This document shows, in pieces, positions 8,501 to 17,192 of a DNA stretch of 64,000 nt; positions within the stretch are counted from its first letter, which is position 1, and the number at the start of each line of letters is the position of its first letter. The stretch comes from AWTP1-9 sp035703165. Its GTDB lineage: Bacteria > Bacteroidota > Bacteroidia > Chitinophagales > Chitinophagaceae. The position numbers and the translations under genes were made by a program. The notes beneath the pieces were generated by a model. The model did no database searches and was not told the DNA's origin. It saw only the letters and a list, made by a program, of their open reading frames with translations. The DNA lies in contig DASSYR010000049.1 in NCBI GenBank assembly GCA_035703165.1, positions 9,978-73,977 of the forward strand. The letters are read 5' to 3'.

Positions 8501-10598
8501 CTTTTTCAGTAAAAAGAAATTTTTCAGAAAGAATAAGATTATCCGCAGATCTTAAAGTGTCATACAAAAATAAATTACCAGCCTGACAACCATTTGCTAA
8601 TATAAAAGGATATTTACCGTCATTTTTTAAATTCTTAGGCTCATCCAAACTAAATTGCAGAACAGTTGGGGATGAATGGCCAAAATAAGTCACCATGCTC
8701 AAACCCTCTTTAAAAAGTTTAGGCACTTCTTCATTGTATGTTTGCTGGATAGCAATATCAGATGTTTTTCTAAACCGGTTTACTTTACCACCGTAATTAT
8801 CTGTTTGAATAATATCCGTATAAGGAGTACTCATGTAATAATCAATCTGGTTGCCGATTGCATCTTCAGCACCTATAACATGCATCACATTTTTCATCCA
8901 CGCTTTATCAGTTATCGAACATGAGTTTGATTGAATCAAAACTTCGTATTGTTTTACTTTGTCAAGATAGGCCTTTATTTCTGACGGGTGCACTACACTC
9001 AGCCTGCCTATTGGTGTAAGAGGCGTCGGGTTTCCCGGAACATCAGACGCTAAGAGATTATCACTCGCAGGCCAGCCAAAAGTAGGAACAAGATTAACTC
9101 TATTTGTCGCAGACAGGTATTCCCTGAGTCGTTGATCTAAATAGGTTATTCCTTTTCCTATTAGCAGACATCCCTTGGGCTTTTGCTGGAAATTATTACG
9201 AGCATACCGTAAAAAGTTTTTGATAGACAATGGATGTTTTTTAATGCCAAAAGCAAATTGATCGGAAAGCTCATCAATATCAAAAACTTTAGCATTATAA
9301 TTTCCACCACTTGGGCTATTCCGATAAGAACGGTATTGCTCTACATAATTATTACCATTACCATCATTATAAAGCAAAGGGTTACTAATAATTAAATAAT
9401 CTCCCTGATTTGAAGTATTCGTAATATCAATAAAATTTCTTGTTTTAATCTCTGTTACAACCTGGTAACTGCTGGCTGTTCTTGCCGTTAATAATAATCT
9501 TCTATCAACTGATGATGGTGGCAATACAATTTTTACCAGTGAGGGATTTGATATATCTCCAATTATTATTTGCTGGTTGGTAATATCAAATAAAGCCGGG
9601 GGTACATTACCATGTCCAAAATTGCTTATTTCAATATAAGAAGTATCTGGTCTCGCCGGAAGATTAAACAAAAAACTGCCCAATCCGTCAAAAATGTATT
9701 TACGTGGATAATTAATTTCATAATAAAATACAGCCATCCTGTCATTTGCTCCCGATGAATTATTTTGAACCTGCACAGCAGCAGTATTAGTACTGATTAA
9801 CGAAATGGGAATACCCGTTTGGTTAACCTTTGCGCTTTCAAAATAATTCATTACCTGTGTACCCACATCGGTACTGTTAATCTTCATCTGCAAACTCCGC
9901 ATGTTGCCGGCATTACCGGTTGCTGCCATATTAAAAGTAAAATTAGGACCCGTGGGCTCTACGTATAAATTATTAAAAGTATAACTCCAAACACCTGATG
10001 TACCAATATCCGAACCACTGGGGCCTTCGCCATTATCATAACCAGAAGAATACACATAACTACTACCTACTACTGCTGCATAACCAGCGTTTATTTTATT
10101 AAAAAAATAAGCGCCAGCCGTGTACATAAAATAAGATTCAGGCAGCCGGGTATTCGCAGCTACATTATTGGCAATGTCTATATAATGTTTGTTATTTCCC
10201 CCCGGAGTTACGGTTAGAAAAAAAGCTGCGGTATCTGTTTGCAAGCTGTATCTATCCATTAATTGATATTCGGGTTTGCGGTACAGTGCTTTATCAGGTT
10301 TACCATCGTTTCTTTCACCAAAAAATTCAATAAAACCATTTGAGGGAAGAGGGCCTGATTGAACTGAGGTATGGACAGGTACAACTTCTCCATTACGCCA
10401 CAGTTGAAAATCTTCAGCGTTAACATTTCCTAAACCCAACGATGATAATGTTGACTGATTGATACGATAAACTGCTGTAGCACCAATAGTAAACTTGTAA
10501 TATGTTTTGGAATAGTCAATCCATTCGTTATTATACGACTGTGACAAGGACACAATCGTAAGAAAAATAAACAAGGTAAAGAGTATATTTTTTTTCAT
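5556..10598 (-). CDS. Type IX secretion gingipain-fold protein, PorU2-like
   Basis: This 1680-residue secreted protein begins with a signal peptide (MKKNILFTLFIFLTIVSLSQ). A C25 (gingipain-type) peptidase domain lies at about residues 395-790, with candidate catalytic His641 in YFGHSS and Cys671 in NGCQAG. Several beta-sandwich segments follow, and the C-terminus carries a FlgD/T9SS-CTD-like fold (NYPNPF near 1560, then WDG-DQFGQ-LANGVYLYRV). Classical PorU is the sortase that removes C-terminal signals and attaches cargo to A-LPS; it is about 1150 residues, while this longer architecture matches the group named PorU2. Immediately upstream and in the same direction is a PorV-like barrel, PorU's known partner family. 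The dyad is intact, so activity is plausible. It could instead be a secreted C25 cargo peptidase. Confidence 0.75.
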   Translation of the reverse strand: MKKNILFTLFIFLTIVSLSQSYNNEWIDYSKTYYKFTIGATAVYRINQSTLSSLGLGNVNAEDFQLWRNGEVVPVHTSVQSGPLPSNGFIEFFGERNDGKPDKALYRKPEYQLMDRYSLQTDTAAFFLTVTPGGNNKHYIDIANNVAANTRLPESYFMYTAGAYFFNKINAGYAAVVGSSYVYSSGYDNGEGPSGSDIGTSGVWSYTFNNLYVEPTGPNFTFNMAATGNAGNMRSLQMKINSTDVGTQVMNYFESAKVNQTGIPISLISTNTAAVQVQNNSSGANDRMAVFYYEINYPRKYIFDGLGSFLFNLPARPDTSYIEISNFGHGNVPPALFDITNQQIIIGDISNPSLVKIVLPPSSVDRRLLLTARTASSYQVVTEIKTRNFIDITNTSNQGDYLIISNPLLYNDGNGNNYVEQYRSYRNSPSGGNYNAKVFDIDELSDQFAFGIKKHPLSIKNFLRYARNNFQQKPKGCLLIGKGITYLDQRLREYLSATNRVNLVPTFGWPASDNLLASDVPGNPTPLTPIGRLSVVHPSEIKAYLDKVKQYEVLIQSNSCSITDKAWMKNVMHVIGAEDAIGNQIDYYMSTPYTDIIQTDNYGGKVNRFRKTSDIAIQQTYNEEVPKLFKEGLSMVTYFGHSSPTVLQFSLDEPKNLKNDGKYPFILANGCQAGNLFLYDTLRSADNLILSEKFLFTEKAGAIAFLASTHLGIVNFLHFYTHEYYNEISKKSYGKTIGEIHANTIDYIIKTYTAEDFFNRQNSEQLALHGDPLLPFYHFNKPDYAIEQPLVNVSPQFISVAETNFNLSFKIMNIGLAVKDSIRIIVKRKYPFDGSEVEILNQKIAAVQYADSIQLTLPILPLRDKGFNRLTFIIDADNVTDEMCESNNFVTKDVFIYENELRPLYPANFAIINKQNITFVASTANPLSGSQQYLMEIDTTELFDSPFKISASAANTGGVVSFAPTISFTEGRVYYWRTGVAQQGGNFANWNYSSFVYLQNSGEGFNQSHYYQYKKNQYYNLILDSIDRAFKYKISLRKLKTATGMYPYFTSAYLRTYLDLEEINFYGCKYQTFQIQVLDGKTLRPWENVNVAGTGLYGSAPICQRPYRNFFEYSYLDSSSRRKAMDFLKMVPDSNYIIISNLGGTFTPIVSATTLMSDTSYLGSGVSLYHLIKSFGLDLIDSFVSNRPLLFVFKKNDFTFPAQQFTAQTTELISKEFEIPGLINVGVIESPWFGPVKKWEELHWGTENIEPQPDDVSVEIIGRDGDGAIIPLATINPSKDTSISFIDAAIYPFIKLRMNNVDTINSSPSQLQFWRLNASPLPEGLVAPNLGFEFKEIVNQGELLNIKVAFKNISGVAFSDSLLLKCIITDRNNVPHDIFIPKIRPLNAGEFTTIDFAFDTKNYAGKNTMYFMVNPDGVVPEQYLFNNFFYKDFVVDEDTYNPLLDVTFDGLHILNRDIVSSKPHIQIKLKDESKYISLGDTSLFQIQIRYPNGTIKDFTFSNPEVSFTPANLSNGENVAKVDIQPSFLQDGEYELIVSAKDINGNKAGTVPYRILFEVINKPMISNFLNYPNPFTTSTAFVFTVTGSEVPQNIKIQILTITGKIVREITKEELGPIHIGRNITEFKWDGTDQFGQKLANGVYLYRVVTNLNGKTLDKYKATDDNTDKFFNNGYGKMYLLR

Positions 10599-10616
10599 AA
10601 AAGTTAGAATAAATAA

Positions 10617-11726
10617 TTATTTTTTCTTTTTCCTATTCTGCAAATTCAAACTCAAAGAAAATATATGTGTATATAAAGGGTTTGATTGGTTAGCCAAATT
10701 ATTATAGGCATAATCAATTTTTAAATCTCCTAATTTAAAACCAGCGCCCAACCCTGGTTGATAGATCCACACTTTTTTAACATTTAATGTATCTCCATCT
10801 TTTAATGCTTTTTGAAAATTGTAAATACCTGAACGAAGGAAAAAAACGTTTTTAATTGAAAGTTCTATTCCAAGCTTAGGGTCAAAACTTACAGGATTAA
10901 AAGCAAAAAGCGTATTACGTTTCCCATCAAATGTTAAATCTATATTAGCTTCCGCAGTTAGTGTAAGTGACTTATTTAAAGTAAAATCATAAGCGCCTCC
11001 AACAATTAAGCGAGGAGCGGTTAACTCGGTTGATTTTAATGGAATATCATTATTTGTTAAATACAATTTTTCTTTATCCCTTTCACTAAAAGTAAACGAC
11101 CACGCATTAAACGTGGTAGTTAAATCTCTGGCCACAATGCCAAACTTCGCTTTTGATACCTGTATTTGTATTCCTGCATCTAACCCGAACCCCCATGCGG
11201 AAGCAAAACTTCCCACCTTCCTGTGAATTACTTTTGCATTAAAGCCCAAACTGATTTTCTTCTTCTCCGTTTCTCTTAATTGTTGTGCGTACGAAAACAA
11301 AAAAGCATAATCTGCAGAAGAAAATGATTTGATATTATTATAATTCACGGAGCCATCTGGTTCAACAAGATATAAGGTGTTTATTATATCATCCACAGCA
11401 AATCGCAAAAAAGAAATCCCTATTGTTCTTTTTTGGCTGGAAGATGGTATTGCTAAGGCTGCATAATCGTATTTCCCAATACCTGCAAAATATTCCGCAT
11501 GCATTACAGTTATCATGGGATTATTTTTTACGTTTGTTAACCCACCGGGATTCCAGTAACCCGCAGTGGCATCGTTAACACTGGCAACCTGTACACTGCC
11601 CATTCCCAGTGCACGAGCACCTGCCCCAATATTTAAAAATTCGTTGGAATACTTGCGAAACTGCCCCGTCACACGTGTAATAGCAATTAGCAATAGGAAA
11701 GATATTGGAAGTACGTACTTTTTCAT
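10617..11726 (-). CDS. PorV/PorQ-family outer membrane beta-barrel
   Basis: Starting at the ATG at 11724-11726 gives 369 residues with a clean signal peptide (MKKYVLPISFLLLIAITRVTG); an ATG further upstream at 11795 would add 23 residues ahead of it and is unlikely. The mature start FLNIGAGARALGMGSVQVA and ATAGYWNPGGL is the signature of PorV/PorQ-type barrels (FadL-like fold) in type IX secretion, where PorV shuttles cargo from the translocon to the PorU sortase. The rest alternates strands typical of an outer-membrane barrel. The PorU2-like gene follows 18 bp downstream of its stop, so the two are probably co-transcribed. PorV versus PorQ cannot be settled by eye. Confidence 0.8.
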   Translation of the reverse strand: MKKYVLPISFLLLIAITRVTGQFRKYSNEFLNIGAGARALGMGSVQVASVNDATAGYWNPGGLTNVKNNPMITVMHAEYFAGIGKYDYAALAIPSSSQKRTIGISFLRFAVDDIINTLYLVEPDGSVNYNNIKSFSSADYAFLFSYAQQLRETEKKKISLGFNAKVIHRKVGSFASAWGFGLDAGIQIQVSKAKFGIVARDLTTTFNAWSFTFSERDKEKLYLTNNDIPLKSTELTAPRLIVGGAYDFTLNKSLTLTAEANIDLTFDGKRNTLFAFNPVSFDPKLGIELSIKNVFFLRSGIYNFQKALKDGDTLNVKKVWIYQPGLGAGFKLGDLKIDYAYNNLANQSNPLYTHIFSLSLNLQNRKKKK

Positions 11727-11873
11727 TAGACCTATTTTTCTAAATAAGCAATTAATAAGATTCAAATTTGGCAAACAATGATGCTTAAACATCAAATATA
11801 ATATAAACTGATAATAAGAGCAATATGCCCGAAAGCGGGCTCATCCTGAAAAAACGGTGGTACAAGGCTTTTA

Positions 11874-11907
11874 TTGCCCTGATACACAAGCATTTTCCCT
11901 ATTTTTG
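11874..11907 (+). promoter_or_regulatory. Predicted tyrS promoter (TTG-N23-TATTTTTG)
   Basis: A TTG at 11874-11876 and TATTTTTG at 11900-11907 (exact TAnnTTTG) are 23 bp apart, at the upper end of the usual Bacteroidota spacing. The start codon is only 20 bp further on, implying a very short leader with no room for a T-box. Confidence 0.6.
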
Positions 11908-11927
11908 CCCAAATTTTTCAATTTAAA

Positions 11928-13205
11928 ATGAACCTGGTAGAAGAACTAAGATGGCGTGGCATGATACAAGATATAATGCCTGGAACGGAAGAACAATTGC
12001 TAAAAGAAATGACTACTGCTTATATCGGCTTTGACCCTACTGCCGATAGTCTGCATATTGGTAGCCTTGTTCCCATTCTTTTGTTGGTTCACTTGCAAAA
12101 AGCAGGGCATAAACCCATTGCGCTTGTTGGTGGGGCTACCGGCATGGTTGGTGATCCTAGTGGTAAAAGCGAAGAAAGGAGTTTGTTAAGTGAAGATGTA
12201 CTTCGTTTTAACCAAGAAGGTGTAAAGAAGCAATTGATGCAATTTTTAAATTTTGACGCTGGTGCTATCAATCGTGCTGAAATGGTTAACAACTACGACT
12301 GGTTTAAGGATATGACTTTTCTAAGTTTTATCCGGGATGTTGGTAAGCATATTACCGTTAACTACATGATGGCAAAAGATAGCGTTAAGAAAAGACTGGA
12401 TAGCGATTCAGGCATGAGTTTTACTGAATTTACTTATCAATTGGTTCAGGGCTATGATTTTTACTGGCTTTATCAAAATAAAAACGTAAAACTACAAATG
12501 GGTGGTAGCGATCAGTGGGGAAATATTGTTACAGGAACAGAATTGATAAGGAGAAAAGCAGGAGGAGAAGCATTTGCATTTACCTGCCCATTAATTACAA
12601 AAGCTGATGGCGGAAAGTTTGGAAAGACAGAAAAAGGAAATATTTGGTTAGATGCTAACAAAACTTCTCCATACCATTTTTATCAGTTTTGGTTTAACGC
12701 CAGCGATGAGGACGCGGAAAAATGGATTAAAATTTTTACTTTCCTTACCCAATCAGAGATAAATTCCATAATTGAGGAACATAAAAAAGATGCTGCTAAA
12801 AGAACGCTTCAGAAAAGACTGGCTGAAGAAGTTACTCAATTTGTTCATGGAAAAGAAGGGTACAACAAGGCTATTGAAACAACTGAAAAGTTGTTCTCCA
12901 GTCAAAATGCCCCTGTAGAAAGTTTAGGTATTGAGGATTTGGAAGGGATGGAAGGAATAATAAAATTTAATTACCCCTATGATAAAATAAATGACGGCAT
13001 TGATGTTATAACTTTTTTATCCGAAACAACCATTTTGCCCAGTAAAGGAGAAGCAAGAAAAATGATACAAGGAGGTGGTATAAGCATTAACCGAAAAAAA
13101 GTTGATGGTGTACAGATGATAGTTGACAAATCCATGCTTTTGCATGGCAAATACTTATTGGTGCAAAAAGGCCGGAAGAATTATTATCTGGTAAGTTGTG
13201 TTTAA
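11928..13205 (+). CDS. tyrS: Tyrosyl-tRNA synthetase
   Basis: The 425-residue protein charges tRNA-Tyr with tyrosine in the cytoplasm. It has the class I motifs: HIGS at residues 43-46 (HIGH signature) in DPTADSLHIGSL, the tyrosine-pocket GGSDQWGN near 192, and KFGKT at 230-234 (KMSKS equivalent). The C-terminal 65 residues form an S4-type RNA-binding domain (SKGEARKMIQGGGISINRK). Length and domain order are those of bacterial TyrRS. The start follows closely behind an exact -7 promoter element. tRNA-Gln lies 200 bp downstream on the same strand. Confidence 0.97.
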   Translation: MNLVEELRWRGMIQDIMPGTEEQLLKEMTTAYIGFDPTADSLHIGSLVPILLLVHLQKAGHKPIALVGGATGMVGDPSGKSEERSLLSEDVLRFNQEGVKKQLMQFLNFDAGAINRAEMVNNYDWFKDMTFLSFIRDVGKHITVNYMMAKDSVKKRLDSDSGMSFTEFTYQLVQGYDFYWLYQNKNVKLQMGGSDQWGNIVTGTELIRRKAGGEAFAFTCPLITKADGGKFGKTEKGNIWLDANKTSPYHFYQFWFNASDEDAEKWIKIFTFLTQSEINSIIEEHKKDAAKRTLQKRLAEEVTQFVHGKEGYNKAIETTEKLFSSQNAPVESLGIEDLEGMEGIIKFNYPYDKINDGIDVITFLSETTILPSKGEARKMIQGGGISINRKKVDGVQMIVDKSMLLHGKYLLVQKGRKNYYLVSCV

Positions 13206-13404
13206 TAAAACTCTTACCTCCGGATTGCTCTCGCCCATTAAAAGGAATGTATCGGATTCAGACCACTCTACTAAAAAATAAAACTATTTTAGTTCAAAAT
13301 CCGAGTAAGAACACGTAGGATCCTTCAAAAAACATTTGGAACATCTTTTAGGGAGTCTTATTTTTGCGTCCTGCAAAATAGTTCTTCAACAAATTTGAAG
13401 TAAT

Positions 13405-13475
13405 TGGCCTATAGTATAATGGTAGTACGACAGATTTTGGTTCTGTTTGTCTTGGTTCGAATCCAGGTAGGCCAA
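13405..13475 (+). tRNA. tRNA-Gln (anticodon TTG)
   Basis: A 71-nt cloverleaf can be drawn: acceptor TGGCCTA / TAGGCCA, a short D-arm containing TAATGGTAG, anticodon stem ACAGA / TCTGT closing loop TTTTGGT (anticodon TTG, positions 34-36), and T-arm CTTGG-TTCGAAT-CCAGG with one wobble pair. The first base is T, as is usual for glutamine tRNAs. CCA is not encoded (the 3' bases are ACT). Confidence 0.95.
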
Positions 13476-13500
13476 CTCAATCAAAAATTATGATAATATC

Positions 13501-13533
13501 AAAGGGTTTCAATTTTTCTAATTGAAACCCTTT
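13501..13533 (+). terminator. Strong hairpin terminator after tRNA-Gln
   Basis: A perfect 14-bp inverted repeat (AAAGGGTTTCAATT at 13501-13514 and its complement at 13520-13533) closes a 5-nt loop TTTCT. It lies 25 bp past the tRNA 3' end and about 57 bp before the stop of the convergent thioredoxin-like gene. Because both flanks are A/T rich, it could act in both directions. Confidence 0.75.
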
Positions 13534-13590
13534 GTCGTATTTTAGTGTCCTACTCTTCTTTCAACTATGTATAATTGCCTTGCGGATTTA

Positions 13591-14568
13591 TCATTTTACA
13601 AGTTTACGCAAAGTCATTTCTAAGTTCTTACCTCTGAGATCGTAACCGTAAGAAAGGATTTTACCCCCTGGAGAAATTAAAATAGTACAAGGTATTCCGC
13701 TAATCATTAAAGCATTTAAAATATCTTTTCGCTGTATTGCTACTCCTGATTTCCACGGCAATGGAAATCTATTTCGGATGAAGTTCACAGCAGTTAATGC
13801 ATTATTATCTATGGAAATAGATAAATATTCAAGCCTGCTTCCTTTATTTTGATAAGTTTTTAAAAGTAACGGGAATTCATCAATACAAGGTTTACACCAC
13901 GTAGCCCATATATCAATTAAAAGATATTTGCCTTTAAAAGCATGTGTTGTAACAATTTTTGAAGTATCTGAAAGATCCCTGAACCTGAGTTGCGGAAGCA
14001 ACTTGCCTACCTTTAATGGCCTTTCAGGAGAAAGGTATCTTTTTGCAAAATCAACTAGCTCAATATCTCTGTTCTCTTTTAGTAATCTTTTCACAAATAA
14101 CGAATATTTATCATCCCCTCCTGCATACTTTATTACCTCAGTCAGCAAACTGGGTGTCATAGCCCATATAGCCGATGATGGTGGGATTTCCCGGAGCGCC
14201 TGCTTACAAATTTCCGCGTTAAGACGTAACCCATAAACACCATAACTTAAGTCGAAGTAACTATAAAAAATAAGATATTTCAAAAACTCTGGAAAGCTAT
14301 CCCTGAAAGAAGAAAGAATGTCTTTTTCATCCATTGACCAGTCATAAACAAAGTCATTGAGATCTCCACTTTTTTCTCTAAATATACCTAAAGCTCTACT
14401 AAATACCTCCCTTCTTTGATTTATTAAATTGTAAATAGAGTCACAAAGTATTTTATCCTTTCTTCCCACTTGATATTGAGCATAAAATTTATCCATCTCG
14501 CTATTTTGCCCATATAAATTTATACTCAAAAAAATAGCCAAAAAGAAATTGAAGATTGTTGTTTTCAT
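13591..14568 (-). CDS. TlpA-like thioredoxin-fold protein, exported
   Basis: The 325-residue protein has an N-terminal signal peptide (MKTTIFNFFLAIFLSINLYG), a helical domain of about 170 residues without a recognised family, and a C-terminal TlpA/AhpC-TSA-type thioredoxin domain from about 190. The redox centre is WCKPC at 224-228 and the cis-proline loop is SGIPCTILI near 292. It is probably a periplasmic thiol-disulfide oxidoreductase; many Bacteroidota have large paralogous sets with N-terminal extensions. It lies 8 bp behind the racemase gene and likely shares its transcript. The substrate is unknown. Confidence 0.8.
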   Translation of the reverse strand: MKTTIFNFFLAIFLSINLYGQNSEMDKFYAQYQVGRKDKILCDSIYNLINQRREVFSRALGIFREKSGDLNDFVYDWSMDEKDILSSFRDSFPEFLKYLIFYSYFDLSYGVYGLRLNAEICKQALREIPPSSAIWAMTPSLLTEVIKYAGGDDKYSLFVKRLLKENRDIELVDFAKRYLSPERPLKVGKLLPQLRFRDLSDTSKIVTTHAFKGKYLLIDIWATWCKPCIDEFPLLLKTYQNKGSRLEYLSISIDNNALTAVNFIRNRFPLPWKSGVAIQRKDILNALMISGIPCTILISPGGKILSYGYDLRGKNLEMTLRKLVK

Positions 14569-14576
14569 AATTAGTG

Positions 14577-15269
14577 TTATTTTATTATTATATCTATTGC
14601 TGCCGAAGCATGCACTTTGGTGGAATCAACTATTATTTTTGAAGTATTGATATTGTTAAAAACCATACGTAGTTCTGTACAAGCCAGGATAATTGCATCA
14701 ACTTTATATAACGTTACTATTTTTTTAAAAAAATCAATTGATTTTTCAGAAACAATATTATTCACAAGTTCTTCAAATATCAGCGAGTGAATTTTAAGTT
14801 GTTCTTCCCTATCAGGTACAATCACATTCACGTCGTATTTTGTTGATAAATAGCTGCCATAGAATGGTTCACTCATGGTAAACCGGGTTCCAAGCAAAAG
14901 GCAATTTTTAATTCCGCTATTAGTTAAATAGCTTCCAACGCAATCCCTTACATCTAAAAATAAATCTTCACTGAATCTGTCTTTAATCTTGTCTAAAAAC
15001 TTATGGATGGTATTGGAACATAGAAGAATTATATCCGCTGATGCTGCTTGCAAAGAGTTAATCCCAGTTTCTAATTGATTAGTTATCTCTTCCGAATTTC
15101 TAAAAGTGGGGTTTATTGAATTAAAATCATAGGAATAAATAATACATTTTGCAGAGTGATTGAATCCGAGCCTTTTTTCTATTTCTGTATTTAACAAATA
15201 GTAATAATCTTGTGTAGAAGGCCATGCCATGCCTCCCAGCAGGCCTATTGTTTTCAAATCAACATTCAT
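14577..15269 (-). CDS. Aspartate/glutamate racemase family protein
   Basis: The 230-residue protein fits the two-domain cofactor-independent Asp/Glu/hydantoin racemase fold. It begins with IGLLGGMAW and has the two catalytic cysteine motifs: Cys84 in CSNTIH and Cys197 in ACTEL. This places it near the YgeA/aspartate racemase branch (broad-specificity amino acid racemases) rather than MurI. It probably interconverts L- and D-amino acids in the cytosol; the substrate is not predictable. An AraC-type regulator lies 50 bp upstream in the same direction and a thioredoxin-like gene 8 bp downstream. Confidence 0.85.
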   Translation of the reverse strand: MNVDLKTIGLLGGMAWPSTQDYYYLLNTEIEKRLGFNHSAKCIIYSYDFNSINPTFRNSEEITNQLETGINSLQAASADIILLCSNTIHKFLDKIKDRFSEDLFLDVRDCVGSYLTNSGIKNCLLLGTRFTMSEPFYGSYLSTKYDVNVIVPDREEQLKIHSLIFEELVNNIVSEKSIDFFKKIVTLYKVDAIILACTELRMVFNNINTSKIIVDSTKVHASAAIDIIIK

Positions 15270-15319
15270 GATTCAAAATTAGAGGCTTAAAAATGATTGC
15301 TATGGTACTATTTTGATAT

Positions 15320-16138
15320 TTAGGTATGGTTTTGCTTATAATTGTCAACGTATTGCCTTGGCGTTATTCCTAATACTTTTTTAAAAACTTTATTCAAGTG
15401 CGAAAGGTCTGAAAAACCATATTCAATGGATATTGTCAGCATATCAACGTTCTTACTCATAAGCTTTTTACAAATTTTTTGGATTCTAGTGTTTCTAATA
15501 TACTCGCCTATTGTAATTGATGAAGCCATTTTAAATTCCCGGGCAAGGTGTGAAGAAGAAATATTAAGCTCCGCTGCAATGGAAGAAAGTGAAATCCGCA
15601 CATCTTTACTATCTAAAATCATCTCTTTAGCTTTATTAAACCAATAATCAGAGTGGCTCCTTTGCATCACCCTGGCTGAAAGTCCAAGCGCTTCAAACAT
15701 GAGTCCTTCAATTATAATATTTGAAAACTCATCATAATTTTTGTATTCGTTATATACTTTATTTATTATAACACTAAGAGGCTGAGTTTCCTTTTTAAAA
15801 ATATTGTAACAATTAATTTCAACACCTTGCATTTCATCTTGAAATATATTCGTAAATTCTATATTAAAACAAACACCTCCTTTTTCATTAAAAATATTAG
15901 AGTGCTCATAAAATTTTGGGTGAATAATAATATCTCCTTTAAAACAAAGAGTCTCTTTCTTATGAGAATTTTCTAAATATTCTCCACCAAGTACACTACA
16001 GAAATATAAATTTTTATGGCAATGTTTGGGAATAACAGAGTTTGGATTATAAAATGTCTCTGATAATATTAATTTGTCAACTCCTCGTTTTGAAAGAATT
16101 TCCCCAAAATAATTACCATTTTCAAGAATTTGTTTCAT
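15320..16138 (-). CDS. AraC-family transcriptional regulator
   Basis: The 272-residue protein has an N-terminal cupin-like sensor (PKHCHKNLYFCSVLGGEY near 35-55) and a C-terminal double helix-turn-helix of about 100 residues. The first helix-turn-helix is ISLSSIAAELNISSSHLAREF, and the second carries the family signature GFSDLSHLNKVFKKVLGITPRQY. It probably activates or represses the downstream racemase and thioredoxin-like genes, with which it forms a minus-strand cluster. The ligand is unknown. The upstream 295 bp to the CPBP gene holds the divergent control region. Confidence 0.88.
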   Translation of the reverse strand: MKQILENGNYFGEILSKRGVDKLILSETFYNPNSVIPKHCHKNLYFCSVLGGEYLENSHKKETLCFKGDIIIHPKFYEHSNIFNEKGGVCFNIEFTNIFQDEMQGVEINCYNIFKKETQPLSVIINKVYNEYKNYDEFSNIIIEGLMFEALGLSARVMQRSHSDYWFNKAKEMILDSKDVRISLSSIAAELNISSSHLAREFKMASSITIGEYIRNTRIQKICKKLMSKNVDMLTISIEYGFSDLSHLNKVFKKVLGITPRQYVDNYKQNHT

Positions 16139-16433
16139 ATTTTGCGTTTAGGAAATTAGCTTCTGAAATTGACAGATGGCATATCAATATTTGTCTTCCA
16201 GAAAGGCAAATTTATAAAAAAACAAATAATGAGTTATTCCTATATTTAAGCCATTATCTACTAATAAATATACCAGATACAATCTTTATCATTTGAAATA
16301 TTAGACTTAAGCCCTACTTCTTTTAGCCTTACATTGTAATATTGGATTATCCTTTGACCTGTCAAGAGGCATGGCTTATTATCAAATAATTGAAATCTCA
16401 ATTTTCAATTTGTTCATATAATAAAACTAATAC

Positions 16434-17105
16434 ATGGAAAAGGTAAAATTTGTCCATACTAAATGGATGATTATTTTAGAGTTATTGATTGCTCTGTTTT
16501 TTATTTTTGGGTATAATGTTTTTGAAATTATACCACTTAGCGAAACTCCTTACATAGTTATTCTTGCTTTTATTGCGCTCAAGCTTCATAAAGAAGGTGT
16601 AGGTGCATTAGGGTTTACAAAACCCAAAAGCTGGACGAAAACAATTCTAATCAGTTTAATTGTTGCAATTTCCATGCAATTATTAAGTATCTATGTAACT
16701 GAACCTGTTATTGCACAGCTTACAGGAAAAAAAGCAGACTTATCATCGTTTGAAGGGATTAAAGGCAACACCATGTTATTTCTCATATATTTTGGCCTAA
16801 TATGGACACTTGCAGCGTTTGGCGAAGAAATTTCATATCGTGGTTTTACGCTTAGCAAAATAGCAAACCTATTAGGTTCGTCCAAAGCTGCCTGGATCTT
16901 GGGCGTTCTTATCACAAGTATTTTGTTTGGCGTTGCGCACTACTACAAAGGCTTAGCCGGCATGATTGATTCTGGTATTAGCGGTTTAATTTTTGGCAGT
17001 CTTTATGTATTATCGGGTCGCAATTTGTGGATATGCATTTTTACACATGGATTCGTTGACACTTATGGTCTTTTGTATTTCTATCTTGGATTTTATCACG
17101 GATAG
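16434..17105 (+). CDS. CPBP-family intramembrane metalloprotease
   Basis: The 223-residue protein has about six to seven membrane segments. The CPBP (Abi/CAAX protease-like) motifs are present: EE-SYR-GF with Glu131, Glu132 and Arg136, His169 in FGVAHYYKG, and His205 in FTHGFVDT. Members cleave prenylated or other membrane substrates, or act as bacteriocin-immunity-like proteins; the target here is unknown. It stands alone between the AraC gene (divergent) and rfbD (convergent). Confidence 0.82.
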   Translation: MEKVKFVHTKWMIILELLIALFFIFGYNVFEIIPLSETPYIVILAFIALKLHKEGVGALGFTKPKSWTKTILISLIVAISMQLLSIYVTEPVIAQLTGKKADLSSFEGIKGNTMLFLIYFGLIWTLAAFGEEISYRGFTLSKIANLLGSSKAAWILGVLITSILFGVAHYYKGLAGMIDSGISGLIFGSLYVLSGRNLWICIFTHGFVDTYGLLYFYLGFYHG

Positions 17106-17192
17106 ATTTTACACCAGATATTTGCTGTAACAGATATTGGCTCACAAATTAAACTAATGCGGACAAAAGAGCATACATTTTCATCAGCATTG

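Noticed and set aside
11827..11840. GCCCG-AAAG-CGGGC hairpin upstream of tyrS, considered as a T-box or terminator
   Set aside because: The stem is only 5 bp, there is no T-run after it, no specifier loop, and it lies upstream of the predicted promoter.
14577..15269. Considered glutamate racemase MurI
   Set aside because: The motif surroundings (CSNTIH, ACTEL) and the neighbours fit the aspartate racemase/YgeA-like branch better; MurI is usually longer and lies in a different context.
16042..16296. A plus-strand frame spanning the AraC gene start and the intergenic region
   Set aside because: It overlaps the AraC coding start, has no plausible family and is interrupted by the divergent control region.
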